Positions 9,022 through 18,323 are shown, numbered from the stretch's first letter. The stretch: DNA of 64,000 bases from Phycisphaerales bacterium Planc_01 (GCA_001603075.1 LVBB01000024.1:1-64000); one strand, 5' to 3'. The notes: a model not told the origin generated them from the letters alone. Numbers and translations are program-made.

Positions 9022-9585
9022 CTATATGGAGCACGCAAGAGAGGTCCGAAGGGAGGCTTTGGCGCGGTGGAAGCGGACGCGGGCGCGCTGCGGCGTGGTG
9101 CGGGTGCGGCTGGCGATCTCGGTGTACGGCAGATCCTCGTAACAGCGAAGGCGGACGACGTCCCTGTGTCGCCCCTGGAGCCGCTCGACGGCCGTCGCCA
9201 CACGTTCGAGCGTCTCGGCGTAAACCCGCGAGTCCAGCAGACTGTCGGCGCCTGCCCACTCGCCGTCGGCATGGCAGCAATCCTGAAGCACGCGCTCCAC
9301 CGATGCCTGGCGACGGCGTTTGCGGAAGGCGTCCTGGGTCTTGGCATAGGCGATCCGATACATCCAGGGCCAGAAACGCTGCGGCTCGCGCAGCGATTCG
9401 ACCCCGCAGATCATCGCCAGCAGCGTCTCCTGCAACACGTCTTCGGTGACATCGTGACGCAGCGTGATCCGAAAAACGAAAGGATGCAATCGCTGCCAGA
9501 CCACACCGGCCAACTCGCCCATGCCCGCCCGGTCGCCCGCACGGGCCCGATCCAGCAGGACCATGTGTTGATTCTCCGCACTCAT
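9022..9585 (-). CDS. ECF-type RNA polymerase sigma factor
   Basis: This sigma-70 family protein of about 187 residues has region 2 (DVTEDVLQETLLAMICG, then FWPWMYRIAYAKTQDAFRKRRR) and a C-terminal region 4 helix-turn-helix (LPYTEIASRTRTTPQRARVRFHRAK). The length fits planctomycete ECF-like factors. The ATG at 9585 has GGAG 7 bases upstream; a GTG at 9591 is also possible. No anti-sigma factor with a recognisable zinc-binding domain lies next to it. The next upstream gene on this strand (9712-11505) is a zinc-ribbon membrane protein that might sense or transmit a signal, but that link is only positional. Confidence 0.87.
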   Translation of the reverse strand: MSAENQHMVLLDRARAGDRAGMGELAGVVWQRLHPFVFRITLRHDVTEDVLQETLLAMICGVESLREPQRFWPWMYRIAYAKTQDAFRKRRRQASVERVLQDCCHADGEWAGADSLLDSRVYAETLERVATAVERLQGRHRDVVRLRCYEDLPYTEIASRTRTTPQRARVRFHRAKASLRTSLACSI

Positions 9586-9711
9586 CGCCACGCTCCACGC
9601 GCTATCCGCTTACCTTTGCCGGCAGGACGATCCCGCCCGATCTCATCGGCCGACGTCTGCCCCCCCTCCACCACGGCCGTCACCTGTATGAGGCCGCCAT
9701 CGAAGCAACGG

Positions 9712-11505
9712 TCACATAGATTCGACAGACGAGTCGTCGTTTGGTTCCTCCGAATCGGTGGAGTTTTCGGACGCGACGGGCCGTTCGCAGGATTCTGCGC
9801 CCCCATCGAGCACGCGCCAGGCGGGCGGCGCCAACTCGGGCAGGTCCCACGGGCCGTTGCACCGGTGGCAGCGGTCCATGTCGGGCCGGCGGCGCAGCCC
9901 GCAATTGGCGCAGGTGACGAGCGCCTCTTTCGGCCGGGTCATGCGATACGTGATGTACGCCGGCAGGCCGAAGGCGAGCGTGCCGAGCAGCCACAGCGAG
10001 CGGACACCGCCGGGCAGGCCCGTATCGGCCGCATCCCGCACCACGCGCCACGCCAGGAGCACCGCCAGCAGAATCCCAGGCAGGATGATCCAGACGGCAC
10101 TGAGCAACTGCATGACGATGCCCTGGCGCACCTGGTCCCGCTGCATCGCCGCGAACGAATTGGGCACGAGCAACAGGGTCCGATGGCTCGCGCCGGCCTC
10201 GATCCGATTGGCAAGCAAGAATGAGGCAAGCGTCAGGGCAGGCGGATGAACGTTCTCCAGCAGGTACTTCGACACCGTCAGCGCCGGCGCCCACGGCCTC
10301 TCGAACAAAGCGGCCCATGCTGAGTTGATCCACGGGGTTCGCCTGACGGGCAGGGCGTTGGTCCTGTCGCCGTCCGCCATATCGTTACTGTTGACGATGC
10401 TGAAGATCTGGGCCTTCTCCGAATAGGGGACCGCCCGCGTGTCGCCATTGGCGACAAGTTTGCCGTCCTTGTCGAAGATCGACATCGCCAACGAGGTCCC
10501 CTGCTGCGAGACGCCGGCCGCCAGCAGTCCGGCGTACTCGTGTTCGGGCCCGATCGTGATCGCCTGGACCTCGTGCTTGAGCAACTGGGAAGGCCGACGC
10601 GACCCTTCGCCGTATAGGGTCTTGGGAACAGGCAATGTGCCCTTTGCGGGGACCAGTTGCAGCGTTCGCTGGTCCAGCAGAACGATTTGCCCGGATGCGT
10701 CGATCACAGGGACGTATCGGCTCCAGTAGCCGCTGCTCGTGCTGAATCGGATCGTGAAACGATGCTCATACCGCGGCGCCGATTCTTCGTCCTGTGCCTC
10801 GCGCAGGACTCGTTGCATGGGCGCCCCCCAATTGAGGCGGAGACCTTCGTAGTACGGCGCAGAGCCCATCACAAGCGGCCTTCGCAGTATGGTGTCCGTC
10901 AGCTCCGCTCCGGCCTTGACGGTCATGGCTTCGCTGTCGATCGCGTAGAAACGATGCAGCTTCCTGTCGTAGACGATGTGGTGCAGCGAGGCACCGGCAA
11001 CGTGGACGGGATCGTGGAATCGGCCAAGCTCCTCGCCCGCCGACTTGGACACGCCGTCCGGTCCGGCGTAATGGACCGCCGTCGGCCGCTCGACGCTCCC
11101 TCCACCGTCGCGGCGGTCCCAGTACGTGTCACGAAACACGATCTGGCCGGCCGACCGGTCGAAGTACATCCACGCCTTGTCGGGCGAATAGTAGAACACG
11201 TCCGAGCGGTCCCCGCCGGGGCTTCGGGAGAGGAAGTAATCGACGAACCCCAGCGTCAGAAGTAGGGATTCGGCATCCATTCGCGTGGAGGCGATCGATC
11301 GTCGGTCGGCATTGGGATCGTTCTCGATCTCGTCGGGCAGAATCCCCGACGGCGAAACCTCCACTCGCGTGGCCTCCTCCGGCATGCGGGCGCAGAGCAG
11401 GAACTCCGAGAAGAAGCGGCCCCAATACAGGGGGATCGCGAAGAGCACAAGGACCATCACGCCCGTGGCCAGGACCCTGATGCCGTAGTTCGTAGTGGTT
11501 TCCAT
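9712..11505 (-). CDS. Large membrane protein with C-terminal zinc ribbon
   Basis: I do not recognise a named family for this 597-residue protein. It has an N-terminal membrane segment (about residues 11-30), a large beta-rich extracytoplasmic region (about 35-440) and two membrane segments near 455-525. A short cytoplasmic tail carries a zinc ribbon (CANCGLRRRPDMDRCHRCNG, two CxxC pairs). Residues 160-420 include short repeated strands that could form a propeller or lipoprotein-like sandwich. It is the last gene of the ABC operon, 12 bases downstream of a permease gene, so a role as an accessory or sensor of that exporter is inferred. Confidence 0.65.
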   Translation of the reverse strand: METTTNYGIRVLATGVMVLVLFAIPLYWGRFFSEFLLCARMPEEATRVEVSPSGILPDEIENDPNADRRSIASTRMDAESLLLTLGFVDYFLSRSPGGDRSDVFYYSPDKAWMYFDRSAGQIVFRDTYWDRRDGGGSVERPTAVHYAGPDGVSKSAGEELGRFHDPVHVAGASLHHIVYDRKLHRFYAIDSEAMTVKAGAELTDTILRRPLVMGSAPYYEGLRLNWGAPMQRVLREAQDEESAPRYEHRFTIRFSTSSGYWSRYVPVIDASGQIVLLDQRTLQLVPAKGTLPVPKTLYGEGSRRPSQLLKHEVQAITIGPEHEYAGLLAAGVSQQGTSLAMSIFDKDGKLVANGDTRAVPYSEKAQIFSIVNSNDMADGDRTNALPVRRTPWINSAWAALFERPWAPALTVSKYLLENVHPPALTLASFLLANRIEAGASHRTLLLVPNSFAAMQRDQVRQGIVMQLLSAVWIILPGILLAVLLAWRVVRDAADTGLPGGVRSLWLLGTLAFGLPAYITYRMTRPKEALVTCANCGLRRRPDMDRCHRCNGPWDLPELAPPAWRVLDGGAESCERPVASENSTDSEEPNDDSSVESM

Positions 11506-11517
11506 CGTTCGGCACTC

Positions 11518-12159
11518 CTAAAGCGAAGACGACGCGAAGCGGCACCAGGTGCCGGCCAGGCAGGCGAGGATGAAGATCGCGAGGATGGCGGCGACAGCCG
11601 GACCGAACCCCTTGATCACGAGCAGCAGCGGCACGAGCAGCACCACAGGCAGCACGCCCAGCGTCGGGGCCAGCGACCGGCGGTGCCAGCCCGCATAGAC
11701 TCCCACGCTGTAACACGCCAGGCACATCAGGAAGAGGCCGCGAAACACATCGGGCACGATGCCCCGATAGACCGGCACCCCGTCCACATTGGGACCAAAC
11801 AGCATCGTCGCCGCGACGGCCGGCGGGACCAGGAGGATCAGGATCACCAGCACCCCGGCGGCGATGCGGGCGATGAAGATCTGCGCCCGCGTGACGGGCA
11901 GCGCCGTCAGAAAGGCCGAGATGTTCCGCGCCCGGTCCCCGTACATCTGGGCCACTCCCAGGCCGCAAAGTCCGACCACAACCGCGACCGTTGCCGTAAT
12001 GCCTCCTGCGATGCCGAAGAGTTCGCGGTCGCTTCCGTCGAAGCTCAATACAACCGAGACCAACATCGCGGTCAGCAGTCCGCTCAGGATCAGGGCGGTC
12101 GCGAAATAGGCGACGTGGTCGATGATCTCTCGTTTCAACAGCGTCCAATACGTTCGCAT
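11518..12159 (-). CDS. ABC-2 type transporter permease
   Basis: This polytopic protein of about 213 residues has six predicted hydrophobic segments. It is the size and pattern of ABC-2 permeases that pair with CcmA-like ATPases. The start at 12159 has GAGG 6 bases upstream; an ATG 12 bases further up would overlap the ATPase stop by 11 bases. The gene immediately follows the ATPase at 12161-13075, so the two very likely form one exporter. The substrate is unknown. Confidence 0.78.
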   Translation of the reverse strand: MRTYWTLLKREIIDHVAYFATALILSGLLTAMLVSVVLSFDGSDRELFGIAGGITATVAVVVGLCGLGVAQMYGDRARNISAFLTALPVTRAQIFIARIAAGVLVILILLVPPAVAATMLFGPNVDGVPVYRGIVPDVFRGLFLMCLACYSVGVYAGWHRRSLAPTLGVLPVVLLVPLLLVIKGFGPAVAAILAIFILACLAGTWCRFASSSL

Positions 12160-12160
12160 G

Positions 12161-13075
12161 TCAGACCTCACTTCCTTCGACGACCGCCGCGGTGGCCGGC
12201 CTCGTACACTCGATGAAGATGTCTTCCAGCGTCATCGCCAGTTCGGTGCAGCTCTGGGGCCCGAACGTTTCGAGGATCGCCTGCTTCTGCGGGTTCCAGT
12301 CGGCGACGGTCAGCACCATCTCGCGTCCGGCGTTTCGCTGGTGGATGATCTCGGTGATGTAGAGGTCCTTCGGGGCCTCCGATGGGAACATGACCTGAAG
12401 CTTTCGGACGCGGCGTTTGAGCTCCTCGAGCTCGCAATCGACGATGAGCTTGCCGGCGACCATGATGCCGATCCGGTCGGCGATGCGCTCGACGTCGCCG
12501 AGGATGTGCGAGCTGAACAGAATCGTACGGTCCTGTTTCTGGATCAGGTCGATGGCCAGTTCGAGGAACTGGCGTCGCGCGACGGTGTCGAGGCCGAGCG
12601 TCGGGTCGTCGAGGATCAGCAGCTCGGGATCGACGGCCATCGCCAGCGCGAGGTTGAGTTCGGCCCTCATGCCGGCCGACAGCTCCTTGATCTTGCGATC
12701 CATCGGCAGCCGGAAGGTCTCCATGAGCTGGCTGAAGAACGCCTCGTTCCAGTGCAGCGCCAGGTCCCGGCACAGGCCGATGAGCCGGCGGACGCGGTAG
12801 TTCTGGATCAGGTTGTGTCCCTCGGCCACATATCCGATGCGGGCGCGGGCCCTGGCGGACAGGCATCGCGAATCGTGCCCGAGCAGCATGGTCCGGCCGC
12901 GCGTGGGCGGCTCGAGGCCCAGCAGGGTGCGGATCAGCGTGGTCTTGCCGCACCCGTTGCGGCCGAGCAGCCCATAGATGCACCCGCGAGGCACCTTCAG
13001 GTCGATGCCGTTCAGCACGCACCGCCCCTCGTAGTACTTGACCAGGTTCTCAACGACAATCGGATGGTCATCCAT
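12161..13075 (-). CDS. ABC transporter ATP-binding protein (ABC-2 exporter)
   Basis: This cytoplasmic ATPase of about 304 residues has Walker A GLLGRNGCGKTTLIRTLLG, a signature-like region IKELSAGMRAELNLALA and Walker B ELLILDDPTLGLD, followed by the H-loop ILFSSHI. The C-terminal 80 residues are the extra domain typical of drug/antibiotic-type ABC-2 exporters. The signature is SAGMR rather than LSGGQ, as in many YtrB-like proteins. GAGAGG lies 6 bases before the ATG at 13075; an upstream ATG at 13096 abuts the previous stop. It pairs with the permease just downstream. Confidence 0.9.
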   Translation of the reverse strand: MDDHPIVVENLVKYYEGRCVLNGIDLKVPRGCIYGLLGRNGCGKTTLIRTLLGLEPPTRGRTMLLGHDSRCLSARARARIGYVAEGHNLIQNYRVRRLIGLCRDLALHWNEAFFSQLMETFRLPMDRKIKELSAGMRAELNLALAMAVDPELLILDDPTLGLDTVARRQFLELAIDLIQKQDRTILFSSHILGDVERIADRIGIMVAGKLIVDCELEELKRRVRKLQVMFPSEAPKDLYITEIIHQRNAGREMVLTVADWNPQKQAILETFGPQSCTELAMTLEDIFIECTRPATAAVVEGSEV

Positions 13076-13096
13076 TTGAAACCTCTCGTTCCTCAT

Positions 13097-14374
13097 TCAA
13101 CGGTCCACGTCCTGCCCCCCCGCCGCCTGCAACGCCGCCGGGGCGCGGTTTGAGTCCTGTCCATACCATGCGTCAACGATCTTCCCGTCGCGCCCGATGA
13201 CGAAGTTGACGGGCCCTTCGCTGGATTTCATCCCATAGCCTTCGGCAAAGAGCCTCGCCGCCCCCTCGGAGGAATCGAGGACGCAGGGAAACGAAATCGC
13301 CTCGTCGCGTACAAACGTCTGCGCGATGCGTCGGTCGTCGGCGACGTTCACGCCGAGAATCGCCAGTCCCTTGTCTTTCGTCTTCCCGTGCAACGACTGG
13401 AGATATCGCATCTGTTCGCGGCACTCGGGCGAACCGACCTGCCAGAGACAGAGCCATACGACCTCGTCCCGCAAGTCCGACAGGCGGATCGCGTCTCCAG
13501 AGATCGAGGGCAGCTCGAAATCGGGTGCATCTGAGCCGGGCTTCAGAAGGAAGTCTTCCAACTCCGGCGGCTCCCACGCGCGGAACCCTTCCGGCGGCGA
13601 CCACGCGAACCGCTCGTCCGAAATCGCAGCGTTGACCTCCACGCGCGCCCATTCCTCGGCGATCACGCGGTTGGTGTCCGCCAGCCGAACGATCTCCTTG
13701 ACCCGGCGAGGCAGATGGTCCTTCCGCGAGAGCCAGTAGTGCCGCGTGCGCTGCGCCTTGAAGTAGCTGACCTCGATCACGTCGCACTCCTCGCCCGAGG
13801 CCTCGTTCGTCCCTCGAAGGCGAATTCCGTCAATGTGGGGCTCGAATTCATCCGCACCGTTGAAGAACACACTCGGTGACCACACAAGATCGCTCCAGGC
13901 GACGCCGAGCCGAGCCATTTCGTCCGCGACACCGGCCGGGGAGCCGGCCATGTCCACATAGACGTTGGATTGCGTCGATTCGTTACGTTCAAAGTCGTCG
14001 ACTTTCAGAAACGGCCGGTCGCCCGACCAGAAGACCCGCAGCCGATCGCCGTCGCCAACGACCGTCGTGACCTTCGTGCTCATCCCGTTGGTCATCTCCA
14101 CGCGAACGAGATTCGGTTTCTTGAGCTGGACGCTGTAGGCGGAAGGCCCGCTGCCGGGACCGCTGCAGAAACTCCGATACGACAGGGTCCGGGCCTGGTG
14201 CGCCGCCTCGATCATCGCCTCGTACAGGGCCCGCGCCGCCGGTTCCTCGGCCACGATCATCGCCGGCCGCCAGCGGGCAGCCGAAGCGCCGAGCACGTAC
14301 AGGGCCCAGACCTCGACAATCACGGCCGCCGCCGTCACCACGATCCAGATATTGGTCTTCTTTCTCATCTGCAT
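13097..14374 (-). CDS. LolA-like domain fused to a redoxin domain (one active-site Cys)
   Basis: This 425-residue protein has an N-terminal membrane anchor (about residues 9-30). Residues 40-265 are a beta-rich module resembling LolA/DUF2092 lipoprotein-binding folds, with YSVQLKKPNLVRVEM as the typical strand. Residues 278-415 are an AhpC/TSA-TlpA redoxin (APDFELPSISGDAIRLSDL, then VVWLCLWQVGSPEC). The expected CxxC is SPEC (Ser315, Cys318), so only one Cys is left. It lies between two ABC modules, with 24 bases to the upstream gene and its stop touching the next reading frame. A role in envelope lipid or lipoprotein handling linked to the exporters is inferred. Confidence 0.72.
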   Translation of the reverse strand: MQMRKKTNIWIVVTAAAVIVEVWALYVLGASAARWRPAMIVAEEPAARALYEAMIEAAHQARTLSYRSFCSGPGSGPSAYSVQLKKPNLVRVEMTNGMSTKVTTVVGDGDRLRVFWSGDRPFLKVDDFERNESTQSNVYVDMAGSPAGVADEMARLGVAWSDLVWSPSVFFNGADEFEPHIDGIRLRGTNEASGEECDVIEVSYFKAQRTRHYWLSRKDHLPRRVKEIVRLADTNRVIAEEWARVEVNAAISDERFAWSPPEGFRAWEPPELEDFLLKPGSDAPDFELPSISGDAIRLSDLRDEVVWLCLWQVGSPECREQMRYLQSLHGKTKDKGLAILGVNVADDRRIAQTFVRDEAISFPCVLDSSEGAARLFAEGYGMKSSEGPVNFVIGRDGKIVDAWYGQDSNRAPAALQAAGGQDVDR

Positions 14375-14398
14375 ATAGACGTCAAAGGTTCACGACCG

Positions 14399-15163
14399 TT
14401 ACTCCCGCACGCGCGAGAACTGCCGACGGCACAGCAGTAGGATGCCGACGGCGCCGTAGACACACGTCAGCACCAGACTGTGCACGACGCAGGCGACGCT
14501 GTGGGACAGACTGAACCGGCCGACGGTCAGGGCGTGCGGGCCGTACTCGCCGCCGGCGAATTTGCGCAACAGCTCGAAGGGCGGCCATGCGTACCGCACG
14601 AAGGCCGTCAGCCACCCCGCCCCTGCTTCTCCACGCAGCAGAACCATCAGGGCGTTCATCAGGAGATAGCCCGCGACGAAGACGACGAGCAACAGCAGGG
14701 AATTGAACGCCCGCCCGAGAACCACTGACAGGGACGTCGAAAGGGCCGCGACCGCATTGAACAGCAGCCACGTAGCCAGAAGCCACACCCCAAGCCCCTC
14801 GATGCTGTTCTTCGGCGTCAAGAGATCGAGAACACCGAGCAGGACACCCGTCAACAGCAGATGGACCGCGGCCTGAAGCGACAGACCGATCCATCGGAAC
14901 AGGTAGAGCTTGCCCGTCCAGAATGGCTTGGTGACCAGCACGCAGATGCGTCCCGAGGCGATGTCGTCGCCGAGGATTCCGGCGCTGAGGGTCAAGGCCA
15001 GGAACAGGCCGCTGCCGATGAGGATGAACTTGCCCATGGTCTCCGTTTTGGCGGGAACGAAGCTCCACCAGAACACGCCGTACACCGCCAGCCAGCTCAG
15101 GTGCGCGATCCAGATGTAGCTCCGGCGGAAATAGGTTTCTCGTATCAGCTCGTACGCTCTCAT
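14399..15163 (-). CDS. ABC-2 type transporter permease
   Basis: This 254-residue membrane protein has about six hydrophobic segments and the motif ILGDDIASGRICVLVTKPF, typical of ABC-2 permeases of the NosY/YtrC kind. The start codon overlaps the stop of the upstream ATPase (ATGA at 15160-15163), so translation is probably coupled and the two proteins form one transporter. The substrate is unknown. Confidence 0.82.
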   Translation of the reverse strand: MRAYELIRETYFRRSYIWIAHLSWLAVYGVFWWSFVPAKTETMGKFILIGSGLFLALTLSAGILGDDIASGRICVLVTKPFWTGKLYLFRWIGLSLQAAVHLLLTGVLLGVLDLLTPKNSIEGLGVWLLATWLLFNAVAALSTSLSVVLGRAFNSLLLLVVFVAGYLLMNALMVLLRGEAGAGWLTAFVRYAWPPFELLRKFAGGEYGPHALTVGRFSLSHSVACVVHSLVLTCVYGAVGILLLCRRQFSRVRE

Positions 15164-16140
15164 CGGCTATCCCCTTCATCACAGAGGCGAAGGAAGACCT
15201 CCTCGATGTTCTCTCGCCGCAGAAGCACGCTCGTGATCTTCGCTCCTGCGGCCACGAGGTCGCGGACGACGTCGGGGACCTCGTCGGGCTCGCCGATCGC
15301 GATCATCAGTTCGGTGTCGCAAACGCTGAGCACCCTGGACGACGGAAGGGCCGCTCGCGCGACCGCCTCGCCGTCGGAGACTACACCAACACGTAGTTGA
15401 CCCGCCTGGCTGGCGGTCAGCTCGTCGCCGAACTGCACGATCCGGCCCCGGTGCATGAAGATGTAGTCCGAGGTCAGCTTCTCCAGCTCGCCCAGTCGGT
15501 GCGAGCTGATCACGACCGATGCGCCGGCGTCACGCAACTGCTGGAGCAGATCGCGCAGCTCGACGATGCCGATCGGATCGAGACCGTTGCTCGGCTCATC
15601 GAGCAGCAGCAACGGCGGATCGGACATCATGGCGATGGCCAGGGCCAGCCGCTGTTTCATGCCTTGGGAGAAATCGGACGCCGGCCGGTCTGCAAACTCC
15701 TGCATGTGCAGCCGCTGAATCGATGCGTCCACCTGCCGCGCAATGCTCTGGGCCGACAAGCCCAGCAAGGCCGCGTGGTACCGCAGCACAGCCCGCGCGG
15801 TGTAGAGGCCGGGAAAGACCGGGTGCTCCGGCATGAAACCCAGGTAGCGACGTGCGGCGACCGACCGGGCCGGGCGCCCGCAGATCGTCACCCGCCCTTG
15901 CGTGGGCAGGATCAATCCTGCGATCAGGTTCAGCAAGGTGGACTTGCCCGCGCCGTTGGGGCCGATCAGACCGACGATCTGGCCCCTGCGGACGGATAGA
16001 GAGACATCCCGCAGGGCACACACCGCCTTGTCGAGACTCGCAAACGGCCTGCGGAAGACCTTCGTCAGTCCGTGACATTCCACGACCATAGGCTGCACCC
16101 CGGCCTCGCAAGCGGTTTCCTGTTCTGTCTGTACGAGCAC
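15160..16140 (-). CDS. ABC transporter ATP-binding protein
   Basis: This protein of about 326 residues is the ATPase partner of the permease it overlaps by 4 bases. It shows Walker A GLIGPNGAGKSTLLNLIAG, signature FSQGMKQRLALA, Walker B PLLLLDEPSNGLDP and switch VVISSHR. The C-terminal domain binds the partner in related exporters. The frame stays open further upstream, but the GTG at 16140 has AGGAAGG 6 bases before it and avoids overlap with the gene ending at 16166; an ATG at 16089 is the shorter alternative. Confidence 0.9.
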   Translation of the reverse strand: MLVQTEQETACEAGVQPMVVECHGLTKVFRRPFASLDKAVCALRDVSLSVRRGQIVGLIGPNGAGKSTLLNLIAGLILPTQGRVTICGRPARSVAARRYLGFMPEHPVFPGLYTARAVLRYHAALLGLSAQSIARQVDASIQRLHMQEFADRPASDFSQGMKQRLALAIAMMSDPPLLLLDEPSNGLDPIGIVELRDLLQQLRDAGASVVISSHRLGELEKLTSDYIFMHRGRIVQFGDELTASQAGQLRVGVVSDGEAVARAALPSSRVLSVCDTELMIAIGEPDEVPDVVRDLVAAGAKITSVLLRRENIEEVFLRLCDEGDSR

Positions 16141-16165
16141 GCCGTACCTTCCTTTCCGGATTCGC

Positions 16166-17557
16166 TCAGATGTTCTCGGTCGTGCTGCCCTCGGCGTCGC
16201 TGAACCGCCAGAGCAGATCGTGGTCCGGGACCTTGCTGCGAGGATCGTCCGACCTCTTACGTTGCCTCGCAGCACCGCCATTGTCTTGCGTGTCTTCACC
16301 GACGCTGTAGACGAGGAAGCCATCGGGCTCAACACGGTAGCGCAACGGTTGCTCCACGTACGGATCGATGAGCTTCTCCAGCTTCAAATCGTCGAGCGAC
16401 GGCGGAAATGTGCCGTGTTCCCTGCGGTATTCGAGCAGCCCCAGGCCGGCCCGCGTCATGTGCAGCCGGGCGACCATATCGCAATGGACCCCTTTGAAGA
16501 AGTCGTTCACGTGCGTGGCCCAGTGCGTGAGGAAGTGCTTGCCCCGCGCATCGTTGAACTCCTTGCGAATGCCCGTGTCCCTCGGCACATAAGGACTCTC
16601 GAACATCTCTACCGCTTTGTGCATCGCCCGCAGGTAGGCGGCGTGGGCCGCGACGAACAGCGGCCGGAAGGTCACGATGCGGAACATCGCCCGATTGATC
16701 GTCTCCAGGGCGTTGTCCTCGTTGCCCACCGGCTGATCGTGCTGCATGGCCTCGTACAGCTCGTCGCTGGATAGGCCGAAGAACCACTCGCCTCGCACCA
16801 GGCGTTCGGCGTCCACCGCTCGCACCAGGGGTTCCACGCCGTCGAGGTCTTTGAGGATATCCTGCATCCTCCGACAGGTGTCCGCATCCGGCGGCGCGAC
16901 GGCGCAGAGCGTCTGAATCGTGTAACAGCAGTCTCGGATCAAACACAGACGCGCGAACTGCGTGTCCATGCTCGGATCGGCGGCCAGTGCGTCCGCAATC
17001 TTGAACTGACGCCGCACGGCATCCCAGACCTGGGCCGCGTCTCCTGCTTTGGCTTGGCGGTATGCCTTGGCTCTGGCGATGGTGGCGAGGCGTCGCAGAT
17101 CGTGGAGTTGGAACGGCCCATCGAGTTGGCCGGCTTTGTAGTCCCGCTCGAATCGACATTCGGGTCGCTGCATGGCCTCTTCGAGCAAAGACAATGCCGA
17201 AGCAACGTCTTCCCGTTGGATGAGTTCTTCGAACTCGCCTATCCCATTGGCGTCGAGATCGTCGGCCAGGAAGCCATACGCCAGCCGGCCCGTGTATTCG
17301 AGCAGGTCCTTCTTCGGGGCCGGCACGCCCTTGAGCGTGGCAACCGCCTGCTGGTAGAGCATCGCGGCGTTGCGCGATTCCGGAATCGGCTCCGGGATCA
17401 CTTTGGCTGACGTCATAGGCCGGCCCGCCGTTTCCAGATCCGCGTAGGCCCGGCGCAGTCTGATCTGCGAGCGGGCCAGCGCAACGCCATAGACCGCGAC
17501 AAGCAAGCCAACGACAACACCCATGCCGATCAGTATTTTTTTCGACCGTTTCTGCAT
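16166..17557 (-). CDS. Membrane-anchored protein of the GntR/ABC operon, function unknown
   Basis: This 463-residue protein has an N-terminal membrane segment (about residues 8-30) and a mostly helical extracytoplasmic body. I cannot assign a function. Near the C-terminus, GLLEYRREHGTFPPSLDDL resembles the segment seen in many planctomycete envelope proteins and in pseudopilin-like C-terminal regions. GAGGG lies 6 bases before the ATG. It sits between the regulator gene (27 bases upstream) and an ATPase gene (25 bases downstream), so it is probably part of the same transport or envelope-stress module. Confidence 0.65.
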   Translation of the reverse strand: MQKRSKKILIGMGVVVGLLVAVYGVALARSQIRLRRAYADLETAGRPMTSAKVIPEPIPESRNAAMLYQQAVATLKGVPAPKKDLLEYTGRLAYGFLADDLDANGIGEFEELIQREDVASALSLLEEAMQRPECRFERDYKAGQLDGPFQLHDLRRLATIARAKAYRQAKAGDAAQVWDAVRRQFKIADALAADPSMDTQFARLCLIRDCCYTIQTLCAVAPPDADTCRRMQDILKDLDGVEPLVRAVDAERLVRGEWFFGLSSDELYEAMQHDQPVGNEDNALETINRAMFRIVTFRPLFVAAHAAYLRAMHKAVEMFESPYVPRDTGIRKEFNDARGKHFLTHWATHVNDFFKGVHCDMVARLHMTRAGLGLLEYRREHGTFPPSLDDLKLEKLIDPYVEQPLRYRVEPDGFLVYSVGEDTQDNGGAARQRKRSDDPRSKVPDHDLLWRFSDAEGSTTENI

Positions 17558-17584
17558 CTTCGTCCCTCATGTCTGGAAATCGCC

Positions 17585-17980
17585 CTACGCCTCTTTCGAA
17601 ACCAGATTGAATCGCTCGACTGCACGGTTGAACCACTCCACGAGCGTCGCCTTGTCGATTTGCATGTGAAAGGCCTCGACCACGATGCGTTCGAGTTCGT
17701 CGCAGACGATCCGCCGGCGCACCGCCTTGCTGAGACTGCTGTCCAGGCTGGCGACGAACGCCCCGGCGCCCGCCCGGGTGACGATGATCCCCTCCTGTTC
17801 GAGCTGGCGATAGGCTTTGGCGATGGTGTTCGGGTTGATCGTGAGCTGCTGGGCCAACTGGCGAACGGTCGGCAGCCTCTCGTCCCGCGCGAGCCGGCCG
17901 AGCGCGATCTCGCGTTTGACCTGATCGATGATCTGGAGGTACACGGGCCGGTCGGATGCGTTGTCGATGCGAAACTGCAT
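17585..17980 (-). CDS. GntR-family (YtrA-like) transcriptional regulator
   Basis: This 131-residue protein has an N-terminal winged helix (PVYLQIIDQVKREIALGRL, then LPTVRQLAQQLTINPNTIAKAYRQLEQEGI) and a short helical C-terminal part. That small size, without a large ligand domain, marks the YtrA subfamily, which usually represses the ABC transporter genes beside it. The ATG at 17980 has GAGG 6 bases upstream; an ATG at 18046 would lie above the promoter and operator. It is the first gene of the operon that runs down to 9712. A candidate operator lies 16 bases upstream of the start. Confidence 0.9.
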   Translation of the reverse strand: MQFRIDNASDRPVYLQIIDQVKREIALGRLARDERLPTVRQLAQQLTINPNTIAKAYRQLEQEGIIVTRAGAGAFVASLDSSLSKAVRRRIVCDELERIVVEAFHMQIDKATLVEWFNRAVERFNLVSKEA

Positions 17981-18323
17981 GGGCCACCTCAGTAATTGTA
18001 CTATTAGAACTATTACAAGAATAACGCCGGCCCCCGCCGCGTTCAAGAAGAATCTTCAGAAAATCTGCTCGTGGGTGCACTTCGCGTTTGCAGGTGGCCC
18101 GTCGGATGGGCCTTCATGGCATATCGACTTGCTCAGCGGCCCAAACACACCCGCAGGCTCTTCTGCTGCACAAGCAAGGGGCAGGTCGTGTGCCGTAGGG
18201 GCGACGTCCGCCAGCGGCGGATTGCCCCTGCCACTTCGCTGCGGCCGGAACGACGGGACTTGCGCGAGGAAGACAACGGGATGGCGAGCGATCGAGGACG
18301 TCTTCGTGCAGACGGTGGGCCCG
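17981..18323. other. Promoter region of the GntR/ABC operon and downstream spacer
   Basis: The first 50 bases hold the promoter and operator described separately. I see no gene, terminator or RNA in the remaining 290 bases up to the methyltransferase stop. Confidence 0.5.
17996..18018. promoter_or_regulatory. Candidate GntR/YtrA operator overlapping the operon promoter
   Basis: The segment begins TTGTA and ends TACAA, an imperfect palindrome, and contains two direct ACTATTA copies. On the minus strand TACAAT can serve as a -10 element with TTATTC 18 bases further up as a weak -35. YtrA-type repressors usually bind such AT-rich palindromes next to their own promoter, so autoregulation is inferred. 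Confidence 0.5.

Noticed and set aside
16329-18080. A 583-codon minus-strand frame
   Set aside because: It runs out of frame across the regulator and membrane-protein genes, both of which have clear starts and motifs.
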